Counted from the first letter of the stretch, positions 34,835-44,118 are shown. The stretch: 64,000 nt of DNA from Planctomycetota bacterium (GCA_004376375.1 SOJX01000034.1:26156-90155), one strand, 5' to 3'. Notes: generated by a model not told the origin, from the sequence alone. Program-made: numbers and translations.

Positions 34835-35929
34835 ATGGCAGGCAACAGTAATTCAAATCCGAACAGCGTTCTCTTCGTCGCAAGCAGAGCCGAGATACGC
34901 GGCATCACCGCTTACACCTACAACCTCGCGGTTGGGCTATCGCGAAGGGGAATGCATATCGAGGTTTTCTGCCCCGGTGGAGAGCGGTTCGACGATTTCA
35001 AGCAGGCCGACATCTGCATTACCAACGCCGAGGTAATCGGCAGGCGAATCTATGATTACTTTTCCGTGAAACGTCTTGCCGACCAGGCGCGTGAAGCAAA
35101 AGTGCAGCTCGTACACGCCCAGTCGCCGCCGATGCTTGGCGTCGCCTATAAGTTCGCATCGAAGCTGAGACTGCCTCTCGTCGTTACCGTGCATGACTTC
35201 ATGCCTGAAGGCGCAAGGTTTCCGCTTTCACCGCGGAAGATTGCGGGCGTCGCCGCTGTAAGCGAAGCGGTGCGAACCGACCTGGTTACGCGCGGCATCC
35301 TCCCGAAAGACCTTATCCGCGTGCTGCCGCCCGGCCTCGACATGGAAAGGCTTTGCCGATACCGCCCCAGGGTGGAAGAGAAAACAACGTTTACCATCGG
35401 AACCATCGGCCGGCTTGAAGAAATCAAAGGGCATCAGTATCTTATCGAGGCCGCAAAAACCCTTCACGAGCGCAACGTGGACATTCATGTCGTCATCTCC
35501 GGCGACGGGCCCGACCTGAAAAAATTCCGCAACCTCGCCGCGGACGCCGGCCTTGAAAAACAGGTCACGTTCGTCGCGCCTTCCGCGGACAACACGGTAA
35601 TCTATTCCTCGCTTGACGTGTTCGTAATGCCGTCTCTGAGGGAAGCACTCGGCCACGTAATGCTCGAGGCCATGGCCTGCGGCGTACCCGTCGTCGCTTC
35701 GGGGGTCGGCGGCGTCTATGGAATAATCTCCGACGGGGAAACCGGCCTGCTCGTACAGCACGGCGATTCACGCGAGCTGGCTGACGCGCTCTTCCGGTTC
35801 GTCGAGGAACCCGAACTGGCCCAGGAACTGGGCGAAGCCGGCCGCAGGAACGTGCTTGAGAATTTCACGCTGGGCAGGATGGCCGGAGCGATGCTCGAAT
35901 TCTATACCGAAATCCTCGAGACATCGTAA
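34835..35929 (+). CDS. Glycosyltransferase family 4
   Basis: 364 residues with a GT-B fold. The N-terminal domain has FVASRAEIRGITAYTYNLAVGL. The C-terminal nucleotide-sugar domain has TIGRLEEIKGHQYLIEA, VISGDGPDLKK and the EX7E motif in SLREALGHVMLEAMACGVPVV. It probably transfers a sugar from a nucleotide donor to a lipid or polysaccharide at the inner membrane face. It is monocistronic. The predicted transcript begins at about the ATG and no strong ribosome site is visible. Confidence 0.9.
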   Translation: MAGNSNSNPNSVLFVASRAEIRGITAYTYNLAVGLSRRGMHIEVFCPGGERFDDFKQADICITNAEVIGRRIYDYFSVKRLADQAREAKVQLVHAQSPPMLGVAYKFASKLRLPLVVTVHDFMPEGARFPLSPRKIAGVAAVSEAVRTDLVTRGILPKDLIRVLPPGLDMERLCRYRPRVEEKTTFTIGTIGRLEEIKGHQYLIEAAKTLHERNVDIHVVISGDGPDLKKFRNLAADAGLEKQVTFVAPSADNTVIYSSLDVFVMPSLREALGHVMLEAMACGVPVVASGVGGVYGIISDGETGLLVQHGDSRELADALFRFVEEPELAQELGEAGRRNVLENFTLGRMAGAMLEFYTEILETS

Positions 35930-36006
35930 ACCGGGAACGCCCGTTCTCTATAAGTAAATCAATATGATTCTGGACCCTTGACTCTCGACGCAAAATCATT
36001 TTTCAC

Positions 36007-36035
36007 TTGAAAAGACTATACGGGCTGTATAGAAT
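36007..36035 (+). promoter_or_regulatory. Promoter with overlapping palindrome
   Basis: TTGAAA (36007-36012), 17 bases, TAGAAT (36030-36035). The inverted repeat CTATAC / GTATAG (36016-36032) covers the spacer and the -10 edge, so a regulator may bind here. Confidence 0.5.
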
Positions 36036-36099
36036 CTCCTTTCCCGTTCACGACATGCAGGATAAATCAGAACGCTCTACCACACGGAGATAACCGGAT

Positions 36100-36435
36100 A
36101 TGCCCAGAAGAAGATTCGACAGACAGGAAAGGCCGAGCGGACCGAGATACTTTTGCTTCCTCTGCCGGCGCTCGATTGATTCCCCGATCCAGGCCTGCCC
36201 CAAACACGAGCCGGAGCTTCATCGAAAGCTTTCGGACCTCATGAAAAGACGGGACAAGCGCGTTGCCGCTGAGCGCACCGAGAGCAAAGAGGGCGGCAAA
36301 AAAGGACCGGCCAAAGGCGCCGCCGACAAAGGCAAGGAAGCGGCCAAGAAACCCGAGGAGAAAAAAGAGGAAGCCGCCAAGAAACCCGAGGAGAAAAAAG
36401 AGGAAGCCGCAGCGCCTGATTCGGAAAAGAAATAA
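36100..36435 (+). CDS. Small zinc-ribbon-like protein with Lys/Glu/Ala-rich tail
   Basis: 111 residues. The N-terminal half has CFLC (19-22) and, 11 residues later, CPKH (33-36), a plausible CxxC/CxxH zinc site. The C-terminal half is highly charged and carries a near-perfect repeat of AAKKPEEKKEE. No family recognised. It has its own promoter and a strong terminator at 36463, so it is expressed as a single gene. Confidence 0.7.
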   Translation: MPRRRFDRQERPSGPRYFCFLCRRSIDSPIQACPKHEPELHRKLSDLMKRRDKRVAAERTESKEGGKKGPAKGAADKGKEAAKKPEEKKEEAAKKPEEKKEEAAAPDSEKK

Positions 36436-36462
36436 CGCTGCAGCCCGTTGCCTGAAACTTCC

Positions 36463-36493
36463 AGGGCGATCCCGTAAACGGATCGCCCTTTTT
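36463..36493 (+). terminator. Intrinsic terminator
   Basis: A perfect 10-bp stem AGGGCGATCC / GGATCGCCCT with a 7-base loop and a following T-run. Confidence 0.85.
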
Positions 36494-36494
36494 A

Positions 36495-36680
36495 TGTGGT
36501 TGACCGGCAGCCCGACTGAGGTTATATTGTCTGTGGAATTCGCGATTTGCGATTTACGATTGTCGGTTTACGATTTTTTATCTGAGATCGGCAATCGTAG
36601 AGCGTGTCACGCAAACTCAGCCCTTAAATGGATTTTCGATTTGTGATTTAAGATCCTTTCAATCGTAAATCGAAAATCGT
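36495..36680. repeat. Low-complexity spacer
   Basis: Contains words such as ATTCGCGATTTGCGATTTAC and AATCGTAAATCGAAAATCG, with near-inverted pairing between 36540-36575 and 36640-36685. No gene seen. Confidence 0.55.
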
Positions 36681-36698
36681 CAATTGAAGGAGTACATC

Positions 36699-37166
36699 AT
36701 GAGGTGGATAATCCTTATATGCATCTGGCTGGCGATCCTGATACCGTTCATCGTTGCAACGCAATTGGGCCGGTCCGCGGCCAACGCCTTCCTTGAAAAA
36801 ATCCCCGACCCGTCGAAGCTGGACGACATCGCCTCGAAACCGAAGGACGTTGTCACCAAAGGCGCGGACGCTGTCAAGAGTGCCGCGGACAAGCTCGGGC
36901 TCGGCAATATCGCGGATAAGGTTACCGGAAAAGCGGAAGAGAAAACGGAAGAACTTACCGCGAAAACGACCGAAGCCACGACCGGTAAGTTATCCGGGAG
37001 CGTGAGCAGACTCAAAGAGTTCTTTTCCCCGTCGTTCCCGGCGTTCCAGATCAACGTGCTGAAGCTTTGTCCGATACTCTCGATAATTATCTTCGGCGGC
37101 CTGCTCGTACTGTCTTTCGGATTCATGTGGCCACGCAAACCCCGCGCCAGCGCCGAGGAGGCATAG
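36699..37166 (+). CDS. Two-helix membrane protein with coiled linker
   Basis: GAAGGAG lies 6 bases before the ATG at 36699, so the protein has 155 residues. It has an N-terminal helix (about 3-23), a periplasmic or cytoplasmic K/E/T-rich middle (KSAADKLGLGNIADKVTGKAEEKTEEL) and a C-terminal helix (about 118-140). No family recognised. The next gene is in the same frame immediately after its TAG, so the two are cotranscribed. Confidence 0.7.
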   Translation: MRWIILICIWLAILIPFIVATQLGRSAANAFLEKIPDPSKLDDIASKPKDVVTKGADAVKSAADKLGLGNIADKVTGKAEEKTEELTAKTTEATTGKLSGSVSRLKEFFSPSFPAFQINVLKLCPILSIIIFGGLLVLSFGFMWPRKPRASAEEA

Positions 37167-37238
37167 AAAATCTCTTTTCGCAGATTAATCCTACTGCTGA
37201 TAGCGATTTTTATCTCGCTGCATTTCTTTTTCACCGAC

Positions 37239-38030
37239 ATGGCCCGAGCGGTTGAGCCCAAGGCTACAACGACCGCGCCGGGCGGCGGCAACGCCTCTGA
37301 AGCCGGGGACAAGGCAAAAATCAAGGCTGAGAAAAAGCCCGGTATTCTCCGCCGAATGAAAAACTGGATGGAGGGCTGGGCGCTGACGAAGTATGCGCTG
37401 CTTGCGCTCATCATACTCGCGTTCGCCGAGAGCTCTTTTTTCCCCATCCCGCCCGACGTGCTGCTGATCGCGCTCTGCATCGTATCGCCTGAGAGGGCAT
37501 TTCTTTTCGCGTTCGCCTGCTCCTGTGCAAGCGTCGCGGGAGGGCTTTTCGGTTACTTTCTCGGCCGTGTCCTGTACGAGCCGGTAGTGAAACCGGTTTC
37601 ACGCTTCATCAGGCTTGATAAATATCTCGACGGCGCCCTGGATCTGTACAACAGGTACGACGTCCTGGCCGTCTTCATCGCCGGCTTCACGCCGATACCG
37701 TACAAGGTCTTCACGATAGCGGGCGGTCTGGCGAAGCTGAACATCTTCAAATTCGCCGTCGCGTCGGCCGTAAGCCGTTCGGCGCGGTTCTTCCTGGTCG
37801 CCACGCTCCTTTTCTTTTTCGGAAAAGCGGCGAACGATTTTATCGACGCATATTTCAACCTGCTCGCGCTTGCATTCGGCGTGCTGCTCATCGGGAGCTT
37901 CTTTCTCGTCGCCATATTTTTCGGAAAAAAAGAAAAAGACGCCGGAAAGGATAAAAGCGGTTCCAATGACTTACAGGCCTCTTCCGCGCCCGGCGAGGGG
38001 GGAAAAGAAAGCGGTGCGAAACCCGTCTAG
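37239..38030 (+). CDS. VTT/SNARE-associated (YqaA/DedA-like) membrane protein
   Basis: 263 residues from the first ATG. The VTT-domain signature is present: LLALIILAFAESSFFPIPPDVLL, then FGYFLGRVLYEP, and GFTPIPYKVFTIAGGLAKLN. These proteins are thought to scramble or flip lipids in the inner membrane. The in-frame region upstream (37170-37238) has no ATG, GTG or TTG, yet encodes a perfect signal-peptide-like stretch, ISFRRLILLLIAIFISLHFF. A GAGGAGG site lies about 9 bases before an ATC at 37170, so a non-standard start is possible. Confidence 0.85.
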   Translation: MARAVEPKATTTAPGGGNASEAGDKAKIKAEKKPGILRRMKNWMEGWALTKYALLALIILAFAESSFFPIPPDVLLIALCIVSPERAFLFAFACSCASVAGGLFGYFLGRVLYEPVVKPVSRFIRLDKYLDGALDLYNRYDVLAVFIAGFTPIPYKVFTIAGGLAKLNIFKFAVASAVSRSARFFLVATLLFFFGKAANDFIDAYFNLLALAFGVLLIGSFFLVAIFFGKKEKDAGKDKSGSNDLQASSAPGEGGKESGAKPV

Positions 38031-38448
38031 GCTCCTTTTATATTGTCTGCTGATAATATGCGTCATTCCCGCATCGTGCTCGTGTTCGGACGACCGGCCG
38101 GTCGGCAATTCCCTGAAACCCGACAGAAACGTCGACGAACTTATCGTGGACCTTTACCGGCCTGATGAACGAGCCAAAGCTGCAAAGCGGCTTCTCCCGT
38201 TCGCCCGGTTCATGGTTCCGAAACTGACCGCAGAAGTGACCGATGTGTCGAAGGACTCGGCAGGCGAAGTCGAGGCACGTATAATTATGCTTGAGATGCT
38301 CGGCCGGCTCGACCGCGAGCCGAAGATAGACGGTCTCCTGATACGTATCAACCGCGATTCTTCTAATCCAAAAGAACTGCGCGACGCAGCCGCCGACATC
38401 GCCCGCGCCCGTGCCTCCCGGCGCGCAAAAAAGCCCGAATCCCGTTGA
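38014..38448 (+). CDS. Hypothetical lipoprotein
   Basis: A longer frame opens at 37870 inside the membrane-protein gene, but the GTG at 38014 with GAGGGGGG upstream yields 144 residues starting with a lipoprotein signal (RLLLYCLLIICVIPASC). The mature part is helical and alternates charged and hydrophobic residues, like a short HEAT-type segment (AAKRLLPFARFMVPKLTAEV, then IIMLEMLGRL). The gene overlaps the upstream gene by 17 bases. Confidence 0.6.
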   Translation: MRNPSRLLLYCLLIICVIPASCSCSDDRPVGNSLKPDRNVDELIVDLYRPDERAKAAKRLLPFARFMVPKLTAEVTDVSKDSAGEVEARIIMLEMLGRLDREPKIDGLLIRINRDSSNPKELRDAAADIARARASRRAKKPESR

Positions 38449-38473
38449 CTTCATTTCCGTTAAACCATATCAT
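38445..38473 (+). promoter_or_regulatory. Promoter of the tandem glycosidase-like gene
   Basis: TTGACT (38445-38450), 17 bases, TATCAT (38468-38473), 40 bases before the ATG. Confidence 0.65.
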
Positions 38474-38513
38474 CGTAACATTCCATCCCACATTAAATTG
38501 ACGGAGAAACGCC

Positions 38514-41500
38514 ATGAACTCCCGCAGATTTCTTTCCGTTATATTCCTGGGTTTCACTCTTGTGATAATTTCTTCACTCTTCGGCGGCGAGCGGGCCGAC
38601 GCTCCCCGAATCCCGTCGTCGCAGGAGCTTCTCAGGAGGTTCGACAAGGACGGCGACGGCGCAATCACCCGCGCGGAGTGGGGCGCGCAGCCCCAGATGT
38701 TTCAGCGGCTCGACACCAACCGCGACGGCGTACTTGTCGCCGACGAACTCAAGACGCTCGACCGCGCACGCCGGGACAGGGCGTCCGGCGACAGGCCCGC
38801 CGCCCGGACCGCAAGACGCATACTGGTAAAAAGACGCCAGCCCGTTGAAACGGCGTATACGCTTGAAAACCTTTCGTGCGAGAAAGTCACGATTACCGCG
38901 CTCGTGCCGAAGGCCAGGCGCGGCGTGAAAGTAAAATCTTTTGCGAAAGGCTTCAATCGTGAAGTCCTGGCAGTAAAAGATGGAAAAGTTACAGTGAAGC
39001 TTAACGCCGATCCTGTGCTTGTCGAAGAAGGAGACGTTCCGCTGGCGGTAAGGAAGGAAGCGCGCCCGCATACCGCCGGGCCGTTCGGGTTTTTCAGGGT
39101 TCTGACTTTCTCCCGCGAGCAGATGATGCAGGAAGGCCTGAACGAATCCGAAATAATAAACTGGATTCGCAAGTGGAAGGTCCCGCAGGTGCGTTACCTC
39201 GGCGTGACATGCGAGCGCGTGCACCCCATGTACATGCCGAGCTTCGCGTGGGACCGCGTCGACCCGGACTTCGACGGCAAGGAGTTGAACTTCAAGCTGA
39301 CGGACGCGCTCGTAAAACTTGCGCAGGAAAACAGAATCCAGCTCCTCCCGTGCTTCTCCCCGCACTCCAACTTCCACCGGGACGAAAAATATTTACCCGA
39401 CGATTCCGACGCGTACAAGGCGTACGTGTCCGCGGTCGTCGAGCGCTACGACGGGGACAGCGAAAACGACATGCCGGGCCTGAAGTACAAGATCGAACGC
39501 TGGCAGGCGGACAACGAGCCCGACCTGCATAACAAAATAAGGCCGTACTACTGCCTTCCGCAGGAGTATGCGAAAGTCCTCAAGCTGACGCACGAGGCCG
39601 TCAAGTCCGCCGACCCGAACGGTATCGTGGTCCTGGCCTCTTCCTGCGGAGAGGCGCAGACCGACAACCGGCCCGTTTCGCGGCGCTACTTCGCCCAGTG
39701 CATCAAGTACGGGATCGGCGACCACTTCGACGAGATTTCGTTCCACTACTACCCCGTCAGCTACCGTATTTCCGAACTGGCCGCGTATTACGACCAGATA
39801 AAAAACATGTTCGGGAAAGAATACCCGTTTTCGATTACCGAAATCTGCGTCTCGAGCAAGACAAAAGAAACGATGACGTTCAACAGGTACGCCGGCGCAA
39901 ACGAGCGTACGCAGGCCGCGTTCATCGCCCGAATCCACGCGTGGCTCTGCGCCCGGCCCGCCCGTCACATCTGCTGGAACACGTTTAATGACCTCGCCCC
40001 CAGCCGCACCCGCGGCCGGGACGTAATGATGAACCGATGGGCGTGGGGTTCGTTCATCGAGCACGAAACGGGAAACAAAAAGCTTTCCTACTTCACCTAC
40101 AAGCTGCTCTCCGACAAGCTCGGCGGTGTCGACCCGGCAAAAACGAAAATCCTCTCCGAAGAGCCGGGCGGGATACACGCCTACCGTTACAGCATCGGAA
40201 AAAAAGAGAAAAAAATCTATATCGCATGGAACGAATACTTCGAAACGAAGCCGACGAGGAAACCTGGCGAGCCGCGCGACCGGAAAAAACTCGCCGCCTC
40301 GCCGTTCGGTATAACGGGCGGGCTTGCATATCCGAGGCGCGAAGCGAACAAGGATGGACTGTCGGTCTCCGAAGGATTCTTGCGCATCGAGCGCGAGCGC
40401 ATCGCGCTCCTCGACGAGGTGGGCGCAGGCTGGGTCCGCGTGCGGCCGGACGAGTTCCCCGCCAACTTCGCGTTCGGGTCGATCCTCATGCAGAGGGGGA
40501 TAATGGAAGTCGGGTGGATGGACCGCATCGTAATGCTTGCGCAGTCGCGGAACCTTTCGCTCTGCGTCGTGCTCGCACCGCCGCGAAACCGGAGGCAGGT
40601 CGCGAACCTCGCCGACAACCTGCCGCAGTGGGAGAACTACGTGCGCATCATCGTCGAGCGGTACGACGGCGACGGCGAAGACGACATGCCCGGCCTCGAG
40701 CACGGCGTCAAGCACTGGGAAATCGACTGCGACCTCGCGAAAAGCAAGAACCGCTACACGACGGACCAGTACGTCGAGCTTCTTCGCTCGGCCTGCGGCA
40801 GCGCGAAGAAGGCGGACAAGCACGCCATCGTCCATCTCGGCTCGGTGGGAAACATCGAAACTCTCAAGGAATTAATAAAAAAGGGCGCGGACCAGTTCTA
40901 CGATATCATCAATCTCAAATACGTGTCAGAATCGCCGGACCTTGCCGATTTCGAAAACCTGATCGCGGACGTTCGCGAAGAGTGCCCCGGCACGCCTTTA
41001 TGGATGGCGGAATACGGCGTTAACGAGAAAACTCAAAAAGACAACGAACCGACACAGGCGGTTTTATCCCCCGGTGAAAGAGAAACAAAATTCTTCGTGC
41101 AGGCGACGGTGACCGGCCTGGTGCTGGGTGCGGAAAAGATGTTCTGGAGTCCGATAACCGATGCGAACAGGTCAAAAGAACTCAAGGCTCTCGGTTTTTT
41201 CACGTCGCCGGACCTGAAGGCGAAGTCCGCAAAATACGCGGTCGAGAAATTCACATCGCTTCTCGAAGGCTGCGACCTTTCGAAAATCGAAGACGCCTCC
41301 GGCGAAGAAGAAACCAACTTCGCCTATAAATTCAAGGACAAGGACGAGAAAATCAGATTCATCGTCGGCTGGTGCGAGCCGACGTCGAAAAAGGAAAAAA
41401 CCTATTCCGTCGAGTTGTGGCTCCCCGACGGCGAGTACGAAATCCTTTCCGCCTTCCCCGACGGTACCGGAAAGTTTGAAACGAAAGCCGCAACCGCCAA

Positions 41501-41564
41501 AGGCGGCAAGCTGGCCCTGCCGCTAACTGCAATGCCGGTGTATGTTGTGCCGGTGAAGAAATAA
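38514..41564 (+). CDS. Secreted tandem GH-A-like glycosidase with EF hands
   Basis: 1016 residues with a signal peptide (about 1-24). Two EF-hand loops follow (DKDGDGAITRAEW, 44-56, and DTNRDGVLVADEL, 67-79), then a beta domain, then two TIM-barrel domains of GH39/GH5 type. Barrel 1 (about 190-540) has the acid/base glutamate in WQADNEPD (E335) and a nucleophile in SITEIC (E443). Barrel 2 (about 600-930) keeps the nucleophile-like MAEYG (E833), but the NEP position reads IDCD (738-740), so it may be inactive. A beta sandwich closes the protein. It probably cuts an unknown polysaccharide outside the cell. Confidence 0.78.
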   Translation: MNSRRFLSVIFLGFTLVIISSLFGGERADAPRIPSSQELLRRFDKDGDGAITRAEWGAQPQMFQRLDTNRDGVLVADELKTLDRARRDRASGDRPAARTARRILVKRRQPVETAYTLENLSCEKVTITALVPKARRGVKVKSFAKGFNREVLAVKDGKVTVKLNADPVLVEEGDVPLAVRKEARPHTAGPFGFFRVLTFSREQMMQEGLNESEIINWIRKWKVPQVRYLGVTCERVHPMYMPSFAWDRVDPDFDGKELNFKLTDALVKLAQENRIQLLPCFSPHSNFHRDEKYLPDDSDAYKAYVSAVVERYDGDSENDMPGLKYKIERWQADNEPDLHNKIRPYYCLPQEYAKVLKLTHEAVKSADPNGIVVLASSCGEAQTDNRPVSRRYFAQCIKYGIGDHFDEISFHYYPVSYRISELAAYYDQIKNMFGKEYPFSITEICVSSKTKETMTFNRYAGANERTQAAFIARIHAWLCARPARHICWNTFNDLAPSRTRGRDVMMNRWAWGSFIEHETGNKKLSYFTYKLLSDKLGGVDPAKTKILSEEPGGIHAYRYSIGKKEKKIYIAWNEYFETKPTRKPGEPRDRKKLAASPFGITGGLAYPRREANKDGLSVSEGFLRIERERIALLDEVGAGWVRVRPDEFPANFAFGSILMQRGIMEVGWMDRIVMLAQSRNLSLCVVLAPPRNRRQVANLADNLPQWENYVRIIVERYDGDGEDDMPGLEHGVKHWEIDCDLAKSKNRYTTDQYVELLRSACGSAKKADKHAIVHLGSVGNIETLKELIKKGADQFYDIINLKYVSESPDLADFENLIADVREECPGTPLWMAEYGVNEKTQKDNEPTQAVLSPGERETKFFVQATVTGLVLGAEKMFWSPITDANRSKELKALGFFTSPDLKAKSAKYAVEKFTSLLEGCDLSKIEDASGEEETNFAYKFKDKDEKIRFIVGWCEPTSKKEKTYSVELWLPDGEYEILSAFPDGTGKFETKAATAKGGKLALPLTAMPVYVVPVKK

Positions 41565-41611
41565 GAAGCTTTAATCGGCTCTGAACAGAAGAGGGAAAAC
41601 GGCAAACGGAA

Positions 41612-42250
41612 TCAATTCGCCTCTTCTTCCTCAGCCTCTTCCTTCTCGTCCGATTCCGGCTTCTTTATTACCCATTCGACCTCATCATCGCCGGCAATGT
41701 CGGCCGTGGTCCATCCGACAATAAAATCAATTAGCTCAATTACGTTTACGCCGACCCTGACGGTGACGAACCCGGCGGTCGCGCTGACATGAACATCGCC
41801 GACGAAATATACCCATTCCGGCTTATTCATAGCGTCCAGTTGCATTGGGCCGCCGAGAAAGAAAACCGTCCACATGGCCGGGTCGTCCACGTAAAGCCAG
41901 CTTGTCAGGGAAAGCCCCGAGGCATAACAGAACCCCGCGCCTTCAGGCTCGTAAAACCCATTAAAGATGTGGATATTCGAGAGCGGGAACCCCAACTCCG
42001 TATAGTCGTTCCAGAAGAAAATCTCCCGGTCGCGCATGCCCGCAACTTTCGCTTTTGCGCCTCCAAAGCCGATGCCGAGCGGCCCGACAACCGCATGGGC
42101 CGACAAACCGTAACCCAGGCCGATATGCGCCGTAAAGATATCAGCCGCATCCGACCCGCGGTCCTTCAAATACGCGCAGCCGGTGATGCAGGTCATCGTA
42201 AAAAACAATGTAATTGCAATCCCGAAATTTATAAACAAAGACCGTTTCAT
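41612..42250 (-). CDS. Short lipoprotein of a four-member paralogous family (member 4)
   Basis: 212 residues with lipobox TGCAY. After the cysteine it carries the family signature GCAYLKDRGSDAADIF, glycine-rich strands (HIGLGYGLSAHAVVGPLGIGFGG) and the closing motif RVGVNVIELIDFIVGWTTADIAGDD. The tail is acidic. It has no ankyrin repeats. Its ATG overlaps the stop of the preceding gene by 4 bases (ATGA). It is the last gene of the operon. The shared domain is not one I recognise; its alternating hydrophobic pattern suggests an envelope beta-structure. Confidence 0.8.
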   Translation of the reverse strand: MKRSLFINFGIAITLFFTMTCITGCAYLKDRGSDAADIFTAHIGLGYGLSAHAVVGPLGIGFGGAKAKVAGMRDREIFFWNDYTELGFPLSNIHIFNGFYEPEGAGFCYASGLSLTSWLYVDDPAMWTVFFLGGPMQLDAMNKPEWVYFVGDVHVSATAGFVTVRVGVNVIELIDFIVGWTTADIAGDDEVEWVIKKPESDEKEEAEEEEAN

Positions 42251-44118
42251 TTCTGTTTTTCCTTTTCCGCTTTCAGCTTGGCACCCCTTTTGCCGCCGTT
42301 GGCGCGAAGAAGGCTTGTGATTTTGGTATAGCCTCGTTCAATTGCAATATCCAGCGCTGTTTTCCCGTTCCCATCGGAAAGGTTGATATCCGCACCCTTT
42401 TCTATAAGGAGCTTCGTGATATTCAGCCTGGAGTCAGGGTGATAATTATATTTGGAATTTACGGCCAGGTGTATCGGGGTTATACCGTTTTTTGTTCTCG
42501 CATTAACGTCGGCGCCGTTTTCGACAAGCGGCTTAACTTTCCAGATATTCGATATCCCCGCCGCCTCGTGAAGCGGTGTGGTTCCGTCTTTTATTTTCGC
42601 ATTGACATCCGCGCCGTTATCTATCAGGAATTTCGCAGTCCTGCGCTCGAGGTCATGGTTCAGGCCCCCCGTGTCTGCCGCAAGATCGTGTAGAGGAGTT
42701 CTTCCTTCATAATCGGTGCAATTAACGTCTGCACCTTTTGAGACAAGGTACTCGCACATTTCCGGCCCCATAGACGAACGCTTCGCGGCGAGGTGTATTA
42801 CTTTTTTCCCTTTATGGTTTCCATAATTGACGTGGGCCCCGCCTTCGACCAGCGCCTTCACTATCGAAAACTTGTATTTACCTGCCGCGAGCGTCAGCGG
42901 GGTCCAGCCGTCCCTGCCCGAGCGGTAATTGAGCTCGACATCCTCCTCGATAAGCATTATCGCTATATTATCGGCATCGTGATTGATTGCGTAATCGAGC
43001 GGCCGCCACTCTCCTTCGGCGACCATGTTCAGGTCGGCGCCTTTCTCGATCAGCACTTTCACAACTTCTGTCTTCTTGCGTGCTATGGCCACCTGAAGCG
43101 GCGTTCTACCTTTTTTCTCCCAATGCCAACTCCCATCCATAACATTCATATCCGCCCCGCCGTCGCAAAGGACTTCGACAATCTCGGCGTAGCCTCTTTC
43201 GGCCGCAGCATGCAACGCGGTGTAATCACTCCCACTACATTTACTATTGATATTGAGGTCCACCCCCCACTCCACGAGCAACTCCACAGTTCTGGCGAAA
43301 TGCCGTTTCGTGGCGTATAGAATTTCGGGTGCAGGTTCGTCCACACCGAAGAAGGGGAGATACTCGAGAGGGTTAAGCCAGTATCTGCGGCGGGGCCACT
43401 CCTTGAAAAGATATTCCCATTCATCTTCATCTTCAGGAAACTTTGCCAGCAATGTCTTTTTCGCACGCTCGCCTTTCTCCAGCAGGCAAATCAGCGCCGC
43501 CACCCTCTTTTTTCTTTCTTTCGACGACAGCATGTCCGTCAACTCATCCAGACTGAGGCCTTCGTACTCGGAGGCAAGCCTCGCGACGGCCGGGGGCTTC
43601 TGCCCATCGTCCTGCATGATGTCATACGTCGTGAAACCGAGCAGGAAATCGGCAAGCTCCGTCGGGCTGATGCCAATTCGCAATCCAAAATATCCGGCAT
43701 GAACATGAACGCTTGTGTCGAGAGCCCAGGGCAAGACTTCTTTACTTTCGTAATCGAGCCACTTCAATGTATGCCAGTTTACAAGCCCGGCATATTGCAG
43801 ATACATATAATCGGTTTCACCGACAAACGAGCAGACGCCAAGTCCAACACACAGCATGTCAGAAAATCCTTCAGAACCCAGTTTCTCGGGTACGAAGTCT
43901 TTATCCCGAAACTTGATGGGGTAAGTATCGATCACGCCGAAGCCCACCATCGTTCCGAGAAAGCGCGTCGCCTCAATGTGCACTCCGAGCCCCGGTCCAA
44001 CGCTTGCCTCGAGGATGAAGATGTCGGAAAAATCCCGCAACCGGTCCTTCATGTATGCGCAGCCGGTGGAGACGGAGAAAAGAATAACAAGGAGGAATAA
44101 TAAATATATGCGCTTCAT
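42247..44118 (-). CDS. Ankyrin-repeat lipoprotein (member 3)
   Basis: 623 residues. Lipobox STGCAY, then the same N-terminal family domain (GCAYMKDRLRDFSDIF ... GISPTELADFLLGFTTYDIMQDD, about 20-165), a charged helical linker, and about nine ankyrin repeats from residue 290 to 610 (for example DGTTPLHEAAGISNIWKVKPLVENGADVNA). The anchor predicts the repeats are outside the cytoplasm. It overlaps both neighbours by 4 bases. The last four repeats are nearly identical to those of the paralogue at 44897. Confidence 0.85.
   Translation of the reverse strand: MKRIYLLFLLVILFSVSTGCAYMKDRLRDFSDIFILEASVGPGLGVHIEATRFLGTMVGFGVIDTYPIKFRDKDFVPEKLGSEGFSDMLCVGLGVCSFVGETDYMYLQYAGLVNWHTLKWLDYESKEVLPWALDTSVHVHAGYFGLRIGISPTELADFLLGFTTYDIMQDDGQKPPAVARLASEYEGLSLDELTDMLSSKERKKRVAALICLLEKGERAKKTLLAKFPEDEDEWEYLFKEWPRRRYWLNPLEYLPFFGVDEPAPEILYATKRHFARTVELLVEWGVDLNINSKCSGSDYTALHAAAERGYAEIVEVLCDGGADMNVMDGSWHWEKKGRTPLQVAIARKKTEVVKVLIEKGADLNMVAEGEWRPLDYAINHDADNIAIMLIEEDVELNYRSGRDGWTPLTLAAGKYKFSIVKALVEGGAHVNYGNHKGKKVIHLAAKRSSMGPEMCEYLVSKGADVNCTDYEGRTPLHDLAADTGGLNHDLERRTAKFLIDNGADVNAKIKDGTTPLHEAAGISNIWKVKPLVENGADVNARTKNGITPIHLAVNSKYNYHPDSRLNITKLLIEKGADINLSDGNGKTALDIAIERGYTKITSLLRANGGKRGAKLKAEKEKQK

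Noticed and set aside
39393..40835. 480-codon frame antisense to the tandem glycosidase
   Set aside because: A GC-rich shadow of the true gene, with no domain or ribosome site.
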